DNA of 32,497 bases from Palsa-883 sp035486355 (GCA_035486355.1 DATHNE010000312.1:1-32497); one strand, 5' to 3'; shown: positions 14,705 through 22,265, counted from the stretch's first letter. Notes: generated by a model from the letters alone, not told the origin. Numbers and translations are program-made.

Positions 14705-14926
14705 TCACATGGATGGCCCATGCATGCCTCCATTGTCGTCGATCCACATTGAGAGATGCCGGTTTCGTCGACCCCAGCGATAGAACGCGTAATGGATGTC
14801 GGCTTCCGATCCGTCGCCCCACTTCACCGTGGCAGTGCAATACCTACCCTTATTCAATGGGGTCGTTCCAACGCTGAGCGAGAACACCAGGCGCTCGATC
14901 TGCTCCCCTTCGAGTTCTTTCCGCAT
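14705..14926 (-). CDS. Small hypothetical protein
   Basis: This 73-residue frame reads MRKELEGEQIERLVFSLSVG then TATVKWGDGSEADIHYAFYR and ends DDNGGMHGPSM. The alternating hydrophobic pattern and sensible residue mix support a real beta-rich small protein, but I do not recognise the family. The frame stays open upstream without a start codon (GNQLCEITHIFAKMRK), which hints at a longer ancestral gene whose 5' part has decayed. An overlapping rightward frame of 126 codons (14756-15136) is an alternative but has weaker coding character. Third-position GC is lower than in neighbouring housekeeping genes, consistent with an accessory gene. Confidence 0.4.
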   Translation of the reverse strand: MRKELEGEQIERLVFSLSVGTTPLNKGRYCTATVKWGDGSEADIHYAFYRWGRRNRHLSMWIDDNGGMHGPSM

Positions 14927-15071
14927 CTTGGCAAAAATGTGCGTTATCTCACACAGCTGATTGCCTGCTCCCGAGACAGCGGTCGGCCTATTCTGGCGTG
15001 TCCGGACGGAGACGGGGTGGTGGTAGCGGATGAATTGGTTCGTCCCATCGGCGCGGTGCTGATGGTGCAGA

Positions 15072-15641
15072 ATGGTAAAGTGGCACCTGCCCTTCCCACT
15101 GGCTTGGATGATTTACGGCGGCCGGAGGTTTCGTGAATCAACTCGCGCGGTCCACCGCATCGGATCCCTCGCTCTACGGCCGTTCACATCAGGTGACGCA
15201 GGAGAGACGTTTGCTGCCATCACGCCCGGGGTAACTCGGTTTATGGACTGGGAACCACTGGCGACGCCGGAGGCCTTTGCCGAGGTCTGGCGCGCATGGT
15301 TGCCATTGATAGTAGCCGAAACCGACTTTCATTTCGTGATCCGCCTGAGACTGAGCGGAGAATTTCTCGGATTGGCGGGACTGCATGGGACCCATCTCAC
15401 TGCACCGAAGCTTGGCGTTTGGGTCAAGGAAGTAGCGCATGGTCGCGGCTATGGGCGCGAGGCAATTGAAAGCGTGATAGCTTGGGCCTCGTCTCGCTTT
15501 AATATTGGTCACTTCGTTTGGCCTGCCGCCGCGTCGAATATTCCAAGCCGTCGACTGGCCGAGGCTCTGAACGGGATGGTCGTCGGTTCTGTTTCGCGCA
15601 CGAAATACAGGGCGGCGATCTACTGGATACCCGCGCCGTGA
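15072..15641 (+). CDS. GNAT-family acetyltransferase (RimJ/RimL type)
   Basis: The protein of up to 189 residues contains the RimL-like order: LALRPFTSGDAGETFAAITP, FHFVIRLRLSGEFLGLAGLH (strand beta4), then motif A in LGVWVKEVAHGRGYGREAIE, whose GRGYG is the acetyl-CoA pyrophosphate loop, and AAASNIPSRRLAEALNG (motif B, the usual N-x-x-S-x-x). It would transfer an acetyl group to an amine of a small molecule or protein N terminus. The start is uncertain: ATG 15072 gives the longest form; ATG 15108 leaves a more usual 20 residues before the first strand. A good GGAGG at 15124 precedes a GTG in the wrong frame, so does not help. It seems a single gene in an accessory region. Confidence 0.8.
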   Translation: MVKWHLPFPLAWMIYGGRRFRESTRAVHRIGSLALRPFTSGDAGETFAAITPGVTRFMDWEPLATPEAFAEVWRAWLPLIVAETDFHFVIRLRLSGEFLGLAGLHGTHLTAPKLGVWVKEVAHGRGYGREAIESVIAWASSRFNIGHFVWPAAASNIPSRRLAEALNGMVVGSVSRTKYRAAIYWIPAP

Positions 15642-16024
15642 ACCGGCTTACTTTGATCGCGACGCCCGCTGCGCTGCCCGCGCTGATGTCCCACGTCGGC
15701 GCGCCTACCAATCTTCATCAATCGCGCGTTCGACGCGGGCAAGGTTTGTCGATGCGAGCCTCTCTACGCGTCAGCACAGAGCCATCCTCGCTTCACTAAA
15801 AGTGCTGGCCCTTCCGTAACAATCCGCGCCAGCATCGCCAAGCGAGTATTTTAGCGCAGATGCAGCAAGGCGATGCACGCAGAACACGCAGACGCTGCGG
15901 GGCTGAATGAGCGATCGGGCCGCGGACCCGCTGGCCGAGAAAACACTGCTCGCGATCGTGCGACATCGACGCGGTGCCCGTACTGGAAAGGATCAGCCTC
16001 CCAATCTCCCGACCCGGACAGGGT
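15642..16024. other. Intergenic stretch, possible gene debris
   Basis: No supported gene is seen. A 15-codon frame at 15752-15799 starts MRASLRVSTEPSS, which faintly resembles the start of serine recombinases. A 50-codon frame from 15907 runs into the HEPN gene. Both are too short to call. The stretch is probably decayed sequence next to a mobile toxin-antitoxin pair. Confidence 0.3.
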
Positions 16025-16435
16025 TTACGGTGACGTTGGTGTTGAAATCGCGTTGGTGATCGCCACCACGAACTGGCTTGCCGCGTCCAGAGTGATTATG
16101 ACCTCCTCCGGCGACGGCTGCATGTCGCCTCCCAGCTCATAGTCGGCGGCCGTTTTCATTCTATAAGCCCGTGACAGAAAGGCCGGCAGGTTTGGATCGA
16201 TCCCGGCATCGATCCCTGGGACGCCTCGGGTGATCCGGTGGAATTCCGACCGGACGCCGTGGTGGGTCTTCATGACCCGATCCTCGCGCTCGAATATCAG
16301 GGCCTGGGCGGCATGGAAGGCGGCCATATATGCGGTGCGCCCCGCGTCCTCGAAGAGGGATACACGCAGCGTCCGCGGTGCCCGCTCCAGCATGCGGCGC
16401 GCGTGACCGAGGAACTCCGCGGCCTCCGGCTTCAT
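16025..16435 (-). CDS. HEPN-domain protein (UPF0332-like), putative toxin of an MNT-HEPN pair
   Basis: This 136-residue all-helical protein contains AYMAAFHAAQALIFEREDRV and MKTHHGVRSEFHRITRG, then AYRMKTAADYEL, the typical HEPN/UPF0332 order (Y-x-x-F-HAA, KTHHGV, R-x-x-ADYE). Arg53 and His58 form an R-x4-H arrangement, the ribonuclease motif of HEPN toxins, but catalytic competence is not certain. Its ATG overlaps the TGA of the upstream nucleotidyltransferase gene (ATGA), so the pair is translationally coupled. In known MNT-HEPN systems the nucleotidyltransferase neutralises the HEPN RNase by modifying it. Confidence 0.85.
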   Translation of the reverse strand: MKPEAAEFLGHARRMLERAPRTLRVSLFEDAGRTAYMAAFHAAQALIFEREDRVMKTHHGVRSEFHRITRGVPGIDAGIDPNLPAFLSRAYRMKTAADYELGGDMQPSPEEVIITLDAASQFVVAITNAISTPTSP

Positions 16436-16755
16436 AGGGTCAGGCCGTCCTTCCGGATCTCGTGCATGAGCGGCGTCCGCTTCTCATAGTCCGACGACCT
16501 GAAAGGGATTGCCTCGATGAAGGGCGCCCCTTGATCCAGGAAGCGCACGCTCAGGTCGGCCAGCCGCCCCCACTCGTTCCAGAGGTCGTCGGCCTGCTTG
16601 AGGAACACGGCCACGTCGTAGTCCGAATCCGAGGCAGCCTGCCCGCGCGCGCGGGAGCCAAACAGTACCACGCGATCGAGCGCAGGCCCGTACAGCTCCG
16701 TGAGGGCATCACGCAACTCTCGCAGAACGGGGTCGATGGCGATCACGGTATCCAT
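16432..16755 (-). CDS. Minimal nucleotidyltransferase (MNT), putative antitoxin
   Basis: This 107-residue protein has the polymerase-beta superfamily signature GS-x10-DxD in LFGSRARGQAASDSDYDVAV (Gly33-Ser34, Asp45, Asp47), followed by helical sequence ending MHEIRKDGLTL. MNT proteins of this size pair with HEPN proteins and transfer AMP to the partner's HEPN motif. ATG 16755 was chosen; an in-frame ATG four codons earlier (16767) is equally possible, and neither has a strong ribosome site. The very long open frame further upstream on this strand is an out-of-frame shadow of the TauE gene. It is first in a two-gene unit with HEPN. Confidence 0.88.
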   Translation of the reverse strand: MDTVIAIDPVLRELRDALTELYGPALDRVVLFGSRARGQAASDSDYDVAVFLKQADDLWNEWGRLADLSVRFLDQGAPFIEAIPFRSSDYEKRTPLMHEIRKDGLTL

Positions 16756-16829
16756 GGCTGACACCATAGCACAGATGGACGATTGTGCGGCGTATCGAGG
16801 AGTGGGTGTGAACCGACCCCTTGCCCGCC

Positions 16830-17660
16830 TCAAAACAACGCCGCCAGAAATCGTGCCGCCACCACCAAGATAAAGCAGGAAAACGCGACCTCCAGCGTTC
16901 GCCGCGACATCGCATGCGACAGACGCGCGCCATACGGTGCGGCCAACGTCGACACCGGCGCCATCACGACCAGCCCGATCAGCGAAACAAAACCGAGCGA
17001 GAGTGGCGGTAGCTGCGCCAGATGCGGCCAGCCGGCCACGGCATAGCCGATCGCACCGGCCAGGGTGATCAGCACGCCCAGGCCAGCGGCGGTCGCCACC
17101 GCGTTGTGGATCGGTTTGCGGTATAGCGTCAGCACGATATTCACCAGCGACCCACCGCCGGCGCCCATCAGCGACGCGCCCAGGCCAATCCCGAAGCCGT
17201 AGACCGACATCAGTCCCGGGCCCGGCAACCCGGCGCCCAGGCTCCACCGGTCCCGGACGAACAGGATCTTCAAGCCGATGCCGCCCAGTATCAGGACGAA
17301 GGCGAGCTTGAACACGTCCGGAGGGGCGACGGCGGCGAGGGCCGCGCCGCAGCCGACGCCGAGCACCGCCGGGATCGCCCACAGCCGGATCACACCGGGA
17401 ATGACCAAGCCCTTGCTGCGATGGGTGCGGTAGGCGCGCAGGCTGGTCGGCACGATGATGGCCAGGGACGTGCCGATGCAGAGCTGCATGCGGACTTCCT
17501 CGGGTACGCCGAGCACGCGGAAGATTTCATACAGTACCGGAACGATGACGGCACCGCCGCCGATGCCGAACAGCCCGGCGAGCAAGCCGGTGATCACGCC
17601 GCCGACGACGGTGGCCAACGCGAGCCAAAGGACTTCGTGCAGGGAGACGGGCGGAAACAT
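16830..17660 (-). CDS. TauE/SafE-family membrane transporter (sulfite exporter family)
   Basis: This 276-residue membrane protein has the two-fold TauE/SafE pattern: the first half contains GGVITGLLAGLFGIGGGAVI, the second GIGLGASLMGAGGGSLVNIV, each with the diagnostic glycine-rich loop. There are about eight transmembrane segments and the C terminus is short. Members move sulfite, sulfoacetate or other organosulfur anions across the inner membrane; the substrate is not shown here. The gene is followed by the MNT-HEPN unit on the same strand and preceded by the MFS gene across a 195-base space that carries a REP-like repeat. Confidence 0.93.
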   Translation of the reverse strand: MFPPVSLHEVLWLALATVVGGVITGLLAGLFGIGGGAVIVPVLYEIFRVLGVPEEVRMQLCIGTSLAIIVPTSLRAYRTHRSKGLVIPGVIRLWAIPAVLGVGCGAALAAVAPPDVFKLAFVLILGGIGLKILFVRDRWSLGAGLPGPGLMSVYGFGIGLGASLMGAGGGSLVNIVLTLYRKPIHNAVATAAGLGVLITLAGAIGYAVAGWPHLAQLPPLSLGFVSLIGLVVMAPVSTLAAPYGARLSHAMSRRTLEVAFSCFILVVAARFLAALF

Positions 17661-17767
17661 CGGGCCGGTGCGGGGTCCGCTATGGTTGTGTGCGGCTATT
17701 GGTTCCGGTTCATCGTGCGGCGGTCAATGACGGCACAGTCCCGAGGGGGTGGCTGGTCCGCGCTGGG

Positions 17768-17838
17768 CAAGGCGTGGATGCCGGGCCGGAGCCTGAACTC
17801 GGGCCGGCCTATGGCCGGACCCGGGGGTCCGGCATGAC
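17768..17838. repeat. REP-like repeat family A, copy between MFS and TauE genes
   Basis: CAAGGCGTGGATGCCG (17768-17783) is identical to 11945-11960, and CCGGCATGAC (17829-17838) repeats the other end of that element. Between them, GGGCCGG and CCGGACCCG segments offer further pairing. It lies in the 195-base space between two leftward genes and could form a hairpin after the MFS gene. Confidence 0.6.
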
Positions 17839-17855
17839 ATGGGGCTACCGCCCTG

Positions 17856-19064
17856 TCACCCGGCCGCGGCGAGTGCGGACGCCTGCTCCACGCGCGCCGG
17901 GCGGAAGGTCAGCATGATCAGTGCGGCGGTCAGTCCGATGCCGAAGGAGCCAACATACAGAAAGCCGTAGCTGCCCAGCTTGTCGAAGATCACGCCGCCC
18001 GCCAGTGGCCCCAAGGCCATGCCGAGGCTGGAGGCCATGGATGTCGCCCCTATCACTGACCCCATGATCCGCAGCGGGAAATTCTCCCGCACCAGCACCG
18101 CGTAAAGCGGCATGATCCCCGCGTAAGTAAATCCGAATATCACGGCAACGGAATAGAACTGCATCTGTTCGCGGGCGAAGAAATACGACCCGGCCGCAAA
18201 CGCCTGAACGAACAGGCCGGTGACGAACACGCGCTTGGCGCCGAACCGGTCGCCCATCAGCCCGAAGCCGATGCGGCCGAACAGGCCAGAGAAGCCCTCG
18301 ACGCTGTAGATCGACACCGCGGCCAGCGGGGGCAGGCCGCAATAGATGGCGTAGCTCACGGTGTGGAACAACGGACCCGAATGCGTCGCGCAGCAGCAGA
18401 AATAGGTCGCCGCCAGAACGAGGAACTGCGGTGAGCGCAGGGCCGCTCCGAGGCTTAGATCCGGCTCCGCACCGGAAGGGCCGGTGCCACGCCGTGCCAG
18501 TGCGGGCGCACGACGCACCAGCAGGCTGGTCGGCAGCAGCAGCGCCCAGGCGGCGAGGCCAATGGCGAGCTGCGCGGTCCGCCAGTCATAGGTGGCGACC
18601 AGCACGGCGGCGATCGGCGCCACGGTCATCGGGGCCACGCCCATGCCCGCGGAGACCAGCGACACGGCCAGGCTGCGCTGTGTCTCGAACCAGCCGGTGA
18701 CGGTGGCCATCATCGGGGCGAAGATCGCGCCGCCGCCGGCGCCGACCAGGATGCCGTAACAGAGCTGGAACATCAGCACGCTGGTGCTGCGGCTGGCCAG
18801 CACGAGGCCGAGGCCCAGCAGGGCGCCGCCGGCCATCACCACGAGGCGCGGACCGTAGCGGTCCATCAGCATGCCCCAGCAGAAGCTGCCGATGCCCATG
18901 GTGATGAAGTCGAGTGTCATCGCCAGCGAGATCTCGGTGCGCGACCAGCCGGTGGCGGCGGACATCGGCGCCAGGAACACCGGCAATGAGAAGATCGATC
19001 CGATGGCGACACAGCCCATGAAGCCGCCGGCGGCGACGATGACCCAACGATATGGCGATTGCAT
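17856..19064 (-). CDS. MFS transporter (monocarboxylate/oxalate-formate antiporter-like)
   Basis: This 402-residue protein has twelve predicted transmembrane segments. It starts MQSPYRWVIVAAGGFMGCVA at ATG 19064, with a strong GGAAGGGGA ribosome site upstream; an upstream extension to 19142 would precede that site. The MFS loop is seen as GMLMDRYGPRLVVMAG after segment 2 and GRIGFGLMGDRFGAKRV in the second half. SLPVFLAPMSAATGWSRTEI and GWFETQRSLAVSLVSAGMGV are typical of the monocarboxylate/oxalate-formate group. It probably imports a small organic acid. It follows the TetR gene by 32 bases on the same strand, so is likely its target and cotranscribed. Confidence 0.9.
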   Translation of the reverse strand: MQSPYRWVIVAAGGFMGCVAIGSIFSLPVFLAPMSAATGWSRTEISLAMTLDFITMGIGSFCWGMLMDRYGPRLVVMAGGALLGLGLVLASRSTSVLMFQLCYGILVGAGGGAIFAPMMATVTGWFETQRSLAVSLVSAGMGVAPMTVAPIAAVLVATYDWRTAQLAIGLAAWALLLPTSLLVRRAPALARRGTGPSGAEPDLSLGAALRSPQFLVLAATYFCCCATHSGPLFHTVSYAIYCGLPPLAAVSIYSVEGFSGLFGRIGFGLMGDRFGAKRVFVTGLFVQAFAAGSYFFAREQMQFYSVAVIFGFTYAGIMPLYAVLVRENFPLRIMGSVIGATSMASSLGMALGPLAGGVIFDKLGSYGFLYVGSFGIGLTAALIMLTFRPARVEQASALAAAG

Positions 19065-19096
19065 TGTTGCGTCCCCTTCCCTCTTGGTCGTCACGA

Positions 19097-19744
19097 TCAC
19101 GCTGATGCGTGCTGAGTCCTGTGTCGTGGCGCCGCTCGCCACCGCTTTTTAGGCGGGTCGAATAGCAGCTCGAAATAGCGGCGCAGATGGTCGATGCTTT
19201 GCGCGGCGACCTCGGCGCTGCCGGTCGCCTTGGCCAGGATGAACGCGCCCTGCAGCACGCATTGCATGTGCAGTGCCAGGCTCTCCGCGGTGACATCGGC
19301 GGTCACGCCGTGCTGGCGCATGGCCTTGGCGATGTCGGGGGCCAGCCGTTCCGTGTGCGTGCAGATGCTGCTTTCGCAGGCGGCGCGGATGTCCGGATTG
19401 GTGGCGTACATCTCCTGCACCATGGTGCCGGCGAGACAGGTGAAGTCCGCCAGATCGCCGGTCAGGATCGCCTTGCGGAAGTCGAGATAGGCAAGGATGC
19501 GGCCGAGCGGATCGGCGACGTCGTGATAGGGTGCATGGTCGAAGAAGGCGGCGGCGTTCGTTCCCCAGTGATCCAGGGCAGCCAGGGCGAGGTCGTCCTT
19601 GGTCTTGAAGTGATGGAAGAAGCTGCCCTTGGTCACGCCGGCCGCGGCGCAGACGTCCTCGATGCGCGTGGCGGTGTAGCCCTTGGCGCGGACGCTGTGG
19701 ATCGCAGCGTCGAGCAGTTTCCGCTTGGAGTCGTGGTGCTGCAT
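19097..19744 (-). CDS. TetR/AcrR-family transcriptional regulator
   Basis: This 215-residue protein has an N-terminal HTH: SKRKLLDAAIHSVRAKGYTA, RIEDVCAAAGVTKGSFFHHF, KTKDDLALAAL. The C-terminal ligand domain includes LTGDLADFTCLAGTMVQEMY, a pattern common in regulators of efflux and metabolic transporters. Start: ATG 19744 (MQHHDSKRKLL) was chosen over ATG 19756 because the latter lies inside a perfect palindrome at 19752-19775 that looks like the operator, and homologues typically begin about six residues before KRKLL. It heads a two-gene unit with the MFS gene and is likely autoregulated. Confidence 0.93.
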   Translation of the reverse strand: MQHHDSKRKLLDAAIHSVRAKGYTATRIEDVCAAAGVTKGSFFHHFKTKDDLALAALDHWGTNAAAFFDHAPYHDVADPLGRILAYLDFRKAILTGDLADFTCLAGTMVQEMYATNPDIRAACESSICTHTERLAPDIAKAMRQHGVTADVTAESLALHMQCVLQGAFILAKATGSAEVAAQSIDHLRRYFELLFDPPKKRWRAAPRHRTQHASA

Positions 19745-19751
19745 GAGATCG

Positions 19752-19775
19752 ACCATACCGACTAGAAGGTATGGT
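19752..19775. promoter_or_regulatory. Palindromic TetR operator candidate
   Basis: ACCATACC (19752-19759) and GGTATGGT (19768-19775) are perfect 8-bp arms separated by 8 bases. A further TTATACC follows. The palindrome starts 7 bases upstream of the chosen TetR start codon, so bound repressor would block transcription or translation of tetR-MFS. Confidence 0.7.
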
Positions 19776-19890
19776 TATACCGAGAGTGGATAGAACGCAA
19801 GTGCGATCTGCGGCCACCTGTCGCTGTCGTTCGGTGGCGGCGAGGAGTCTGCCTCACGTCCTAGAGGAATGACATCCTGACATAGGAATT

Positions 19891-20568
19891 ATGCCCGGAG
19901 AGCGCCGCTGCCGCAGCCGAGCCCCTCCCCCGCCGATCCGCCACGGTGGCGCTCGGGCAATCCGCTGGGCACCCTCCTTTGCTGAATCTGTTGCTACGGT
20001 GTGGCGCGATCCGTTGCCACGGTGTGGCGCGCGGACCCGGGCGTGCCGCGCACCGGCACTGCGGGGAAGGCGCGATGCCGGCGGCATGGCGCGGCCAGCA
20101 CCGGGCCGCGGCACGGCCGAGGGGTTCGCCCGGCCGCGTGCCGCCCGCATGGTGCGTGGCTGGGTCAGCGCGGTGTAGCGGGCGCAGGACCGACATTTGA
20201 TTGTGGCGCTGCGGCCGACGTCGATGCTGGTGCAGGTGATGCGGTGGCTGGATGACCTGCCACCGGCGCTGGCGGCATGGGCACTGGAGGCGCCGGAGCT
20301 GTACTTGGCGCCGCAGCCGGTGGATGGGCTGACGCCGCAGGAGGTCGGGCGGCGGGCGAAGGCAGCGTGGCGGCAGGCGGTGGAGGCCGCGAGGCAGGCA
20401 TGGCGGGAGACGAAGGGAAAACCCCATGTACCCGTTGGAGGGATGATGCAGATGAAGGGACCCTCACCCGGCGGCGCTTCGCGCGCCGACCTCTCCGGCC
20501 CGGCGGGAGAGATGTACTGGGCGACCGATGCCAAACTGCCCTCGGCCACAACAATGTGGGTTGCGTAG
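19891..20568 (+). pseudogene. Possible decayed ORF with internal TAG and repeat-derived 3' end
   Basis: A frame open from ATG 19891 is broken by TAG at 20176-20178 and resumes in the same frame to 20568. The most coding-like part is RPTSMLVQVMRWLDDLPPAL through APQPVDGLTPQEVG to AAWRQAVEAARQAW (20212-20406), with strong G/C in third positions. The end after about 20455 is read from a dispersed repeat (20458-20513), not from ancestral coding sequence. I do not recognise the family. Either a short gene starting near 20197-20227, or a remnant, is possible. Confidence 0.3.
20458..20513 (+). repeat. Dispersed palindromic repeat family C, copy 1
   Basis: CCCTCACCCGGCGGCGCTTC, a short turn, GCGCGCCGACCTCTCC and CGGCGGGAGAG show the pattern of a widespread intergenic element: CTCACCC, GCGC hairpin, GACCTCTCC, GGGAGAG. 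It shares GACCTCTCC and GGAGAGG-like parts with 25163-25280. Confidence 0.5.
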
Positions 20569-20577
20569 GACGCTGCA

Positions 20578-20593
20578 CCCCCATATCTTGCGT
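20578..20593 (+). promoter_or_regulatory. Weak NrdR-box-like site upstream of nrdB
   Basis: CCCCCATATCTTGCGT matches 11 of 16 positions of the NrdR consensus ACACTATATATAGTGT, including the central C-x-ATAT-x-T-TG core. A second box at the usual 31-base spacing is not evident, so this is tentative. NrdR represses ribonucleotide reductase genes when dATP/ATP is plentiful. Confidence 0.2.
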
Positions 20594-20659
20594 TCCCCCT
20601 CCGGGGTTTCATCCTCCTGGGTGCGTGCCTACCTTTCCCTCCCCTGGTAGCGAGACGGC

Positions 20660-21724
20660 ATGATCATGGACGCCACACTCCCCTCCCCGTCTGCCGACGA
20701 ACACCCGGTTCGCTTCGACCTGCTGACCGAGAATCCGGTCTACAAGCCGTTCCGCTACCCCTGGGCCTACGACGCCTGGCTCACCCAGCAGCGCGTCCAC
20801 TGGCTGCCGGAGGAAGTGCCGCTCGCGGATGACGTGAAGGACTGGCACCGCAACCTGACGGACGCGGAACGGAACCTGCTGACGCAGATCTTCCGCTTCT
20901 TCACCCAGGCCGATGTCGAGGTGAACAACTGCTACATGAAGCACTACAGCCAGGTGTTCAAACCCACCGAAGTGCTGATGATGCTGTCGGCCTTTTCCAA
21001 CATCGAAACGGTCCACATCGCCGCCTACAGCCACCTGCTCGACACCATCGGCATGCCGGAGATCGAGTACTCGGCCTTCCTCAAATACAAGGAGATGAAG
21101 GACAAGTTCGACTATATGCAGGGCTTCACGGTCAGCTCGAAATACGAGATCGCCAAGACGCTGGCCGCGTTCGGCGCCTTCACCGAGGGGCTGCAACTGT
21201 TCGCGTCGTTCGCGATCCTGCTGAACTTCCCGCGGTTCGGGAAGATGAAGGGGATGGGGCAGATCATCACCTGGTCGGTGCGCGACGAGTCGCTGCACTG
21301 CGAATCGATCATCAAGCTGTTCCGGACGTTCATCCAGGAGAACCCGGAGATCTGGACCGAGGAGCTGCGGCGGGATATCTACATCACATGCGCAACAATC
21401 GTTGACCACGAGGACGCATTCATCGACCTCGCGTTCGAGGGCGGCGCGGTCGAAGGGCTGACGGCACGCGAAGTGAAGACCTATATCCGTTACATCGCCG
21501 ACCGCCGGCTGGTGCAGCTCGGGCTCAACGCGCTATTCCATGTCGAGCGGAACCCACTGCCCTGGCTGGACGAGATGTTGAACGCGGTCGAACACACCAA
21601 CTTCTTCGAGAACCGGGCGACGGAGTACAGCAAGGCGTCGACGACTGGGACGTGGGAGGAGGCGTTTTCGGCGCCCGGCACGCAGACGCTGGTCGAGTCC
21701 TACAGTGCCGTGCCGGCCGAATAG
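20660..21724 (+). CDS. nrdB: Ribonucleoside-diphosphate reductase, beta subunit (class I)
   Basis: This 354-residue protein is the radical-generating small subunit that reduces NDPs with NrdA. Iron ligands and the radical Tyr are recognisable: FFTQADVEVN (Asp85 or Glu87), NIETVHIAAYSH (Glu116, His119, radical Tyr123), FTEGLQLF (Glu176) and RDESLHCES (Glu210, His213). The length fits the family. The start at 20660 (MIMDATLPSP) could be two codons later. Upstream sequence has only a weak GAGACGG ribosome site. No nrdA lies within the neighbouring genes in this window, so the large subunit must be encoded elsewhere. The Tyr at the E-x2-H-x3-Y position indicates a tyrosyl-radical, not Phe-type (class Ic), enzyme. 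Confidence 0.96.
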   Translation: MIMDATLPSPSADEHPVRFDLLTENPVYKPFRYPWAYDAWLTQQRVHWLPEEVPLADDVKDWHRNLTDAERNLLTQIFRFFTQADVEVNNCYMKHYSQVFKPTEVLMMLSAFSNIETVHIAAYSHLLDTIGMPEIEYSAFLKYKEMKDKFDYMQGFTVSSKYEIAKTLAAFGAFTEGLQLFASFAILLNFPRFGKMKGMGQIITWSVRDESLHCESIIKLFRTFIQENPEIWTEELRRDIYITCATIVDHEDAFIDLAFEGGAVEGLTAREVKTYIRYIADRRLVQLGLNALFHVERNPLPWLDEMLNAVEHTNFFENRATEYSKASTTGTWEEAFSAPGTQTLVESYSAVPAE

Positions 21725-21845
21725 AGCGCCGGGGGCACCCAGCGTGGGCGACGGTTGCTGGCTGCGCGTTCGCGTGTATTTGACGACGGTGTGTTGAATG
21801 TTGCGACAAACCATTTTGAAATAGACCTATGCTATAAGTTACAGA

Positions 21846-21887
21846 ATATGTCATACCCGCTCTTGTGTCTCGCCGTGTGAGACATAT
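21846..21887. promoter_or_regulatory. Nested inverted repeats in an AT-rich promoter region
   Basis: ATATGTC (21846-21852) pairs with GACATAT (21881-21887), and TGTCTC (21866-21871) pairs with GAGACA (21879-21884), sharing the right arm. The preceding bases (TTTTGAAATAGACCTATGCTATAAG) are unusually AT-rich for this genome, as expected for a promoter. The small conserved gene starts 61 bases downstream. It may be an operator or alternative mRNA hairpins. Confidence 0.4.
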
Positions 21888-21948
21888 GGGACAACAAGCG
21901 GATCGGGGTCAGCAGCCCCGCGCGACGTGAGGTCCGGAAGGCCGAGAG

Positions 21949-22251
21949 ATGGCGGATGCGATGACCGACCCCCTGGAGAACGGAACAGAGGCCGAGGCGC
22001 CGCATGAGGCCGCGTCGCCGTCGACGCCGCGGTATACCCGGCGGCTGTCCGACAAGATCCTGATCGCCTTCCACCACGCCTGCGATCAGGGCGATTTCGA
22101 GGTCGCCGACCAGTTGCTGCTGGTGCTGGAGATGATGCTGACGCGCCGGCCGCTGACGCCGGATGGCACGCGGCGGCGGAATATGGAGAGCTTGGTCGCG
22201 GCGCATGAGCGCCTGTGGTATCTGCGGCACCCTGAGACCAAGGAGCTATAA
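21949..22251 (+). CDS. Conserved hypothetical protein, small, C-terminal helical
   Basis: This 100-residue protein has a disordered acidic/Ala-Pro N-terminus (residues 1-28) and a compact helical C-terminal part: RRLSDKILIAFHHACDQGDF, EVADQLLLVLEMMLTRRPLT, ESLVAAHERLWYLRHPE. GGAAGG lies 9 bases before the ATG. Similar short proteins are widespread near nrdB-type genes in alphaproteobacteria of this group, but I know no function. It follows nrdB on the same strand with its own AT-rich promoter-like region carrying nested palindromes. The gene ends 27 bases before the convergent TrmN6-like gene. Confidence 0.8.
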   Translation: MADAMTDPLENGTEAEAPHEAASPSTPRYTRRLSDKILIAFHHACDQGDFEVADQLLLVLEMMLTRRPLTPDGTRRRNMESLVAAHERLWYLRHPETKEL

Positions 22252-22265
22252 GTCTCTGATTTTTT
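22234..22265 (+). terminator. Weak terminator-like stem with T-run
   Basis: GAGAC (22234-22238) and GTCTC (22252-22256) can pair around the stop codon, followed by a run of six T. The stem is only 5 bp with a 13-nt loop, so this is a tentative intrinsic terminator between two convergent genes. Confidence 0.25.

Noticed and set aside
15133..15135. GTG with a good GGAGG as start of the GNAT gene
   Set aside because: It is in a different frame and the frame closes after 34 codons without GNAT motifs.
15752..15799. MRASLRVSTE-like start of a serine recombinase
   Set aside because: Only 15 codons before a stop and no recombinase sequence follows in any frame; similarity may be chance.
15907..16059. 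50-codon frame MSDRAADPLAEKTLLAIVRH and onward
   Set aside because: No family features, no ribosome site, and it overlaps the end of the HEPN gene.
16768..17382. Upstream extension of the nucleotidyltransferase frame
   Set aside because: It is an out-of-frame reading of the TauE gene; Arg/Gly-rich and without motifs.
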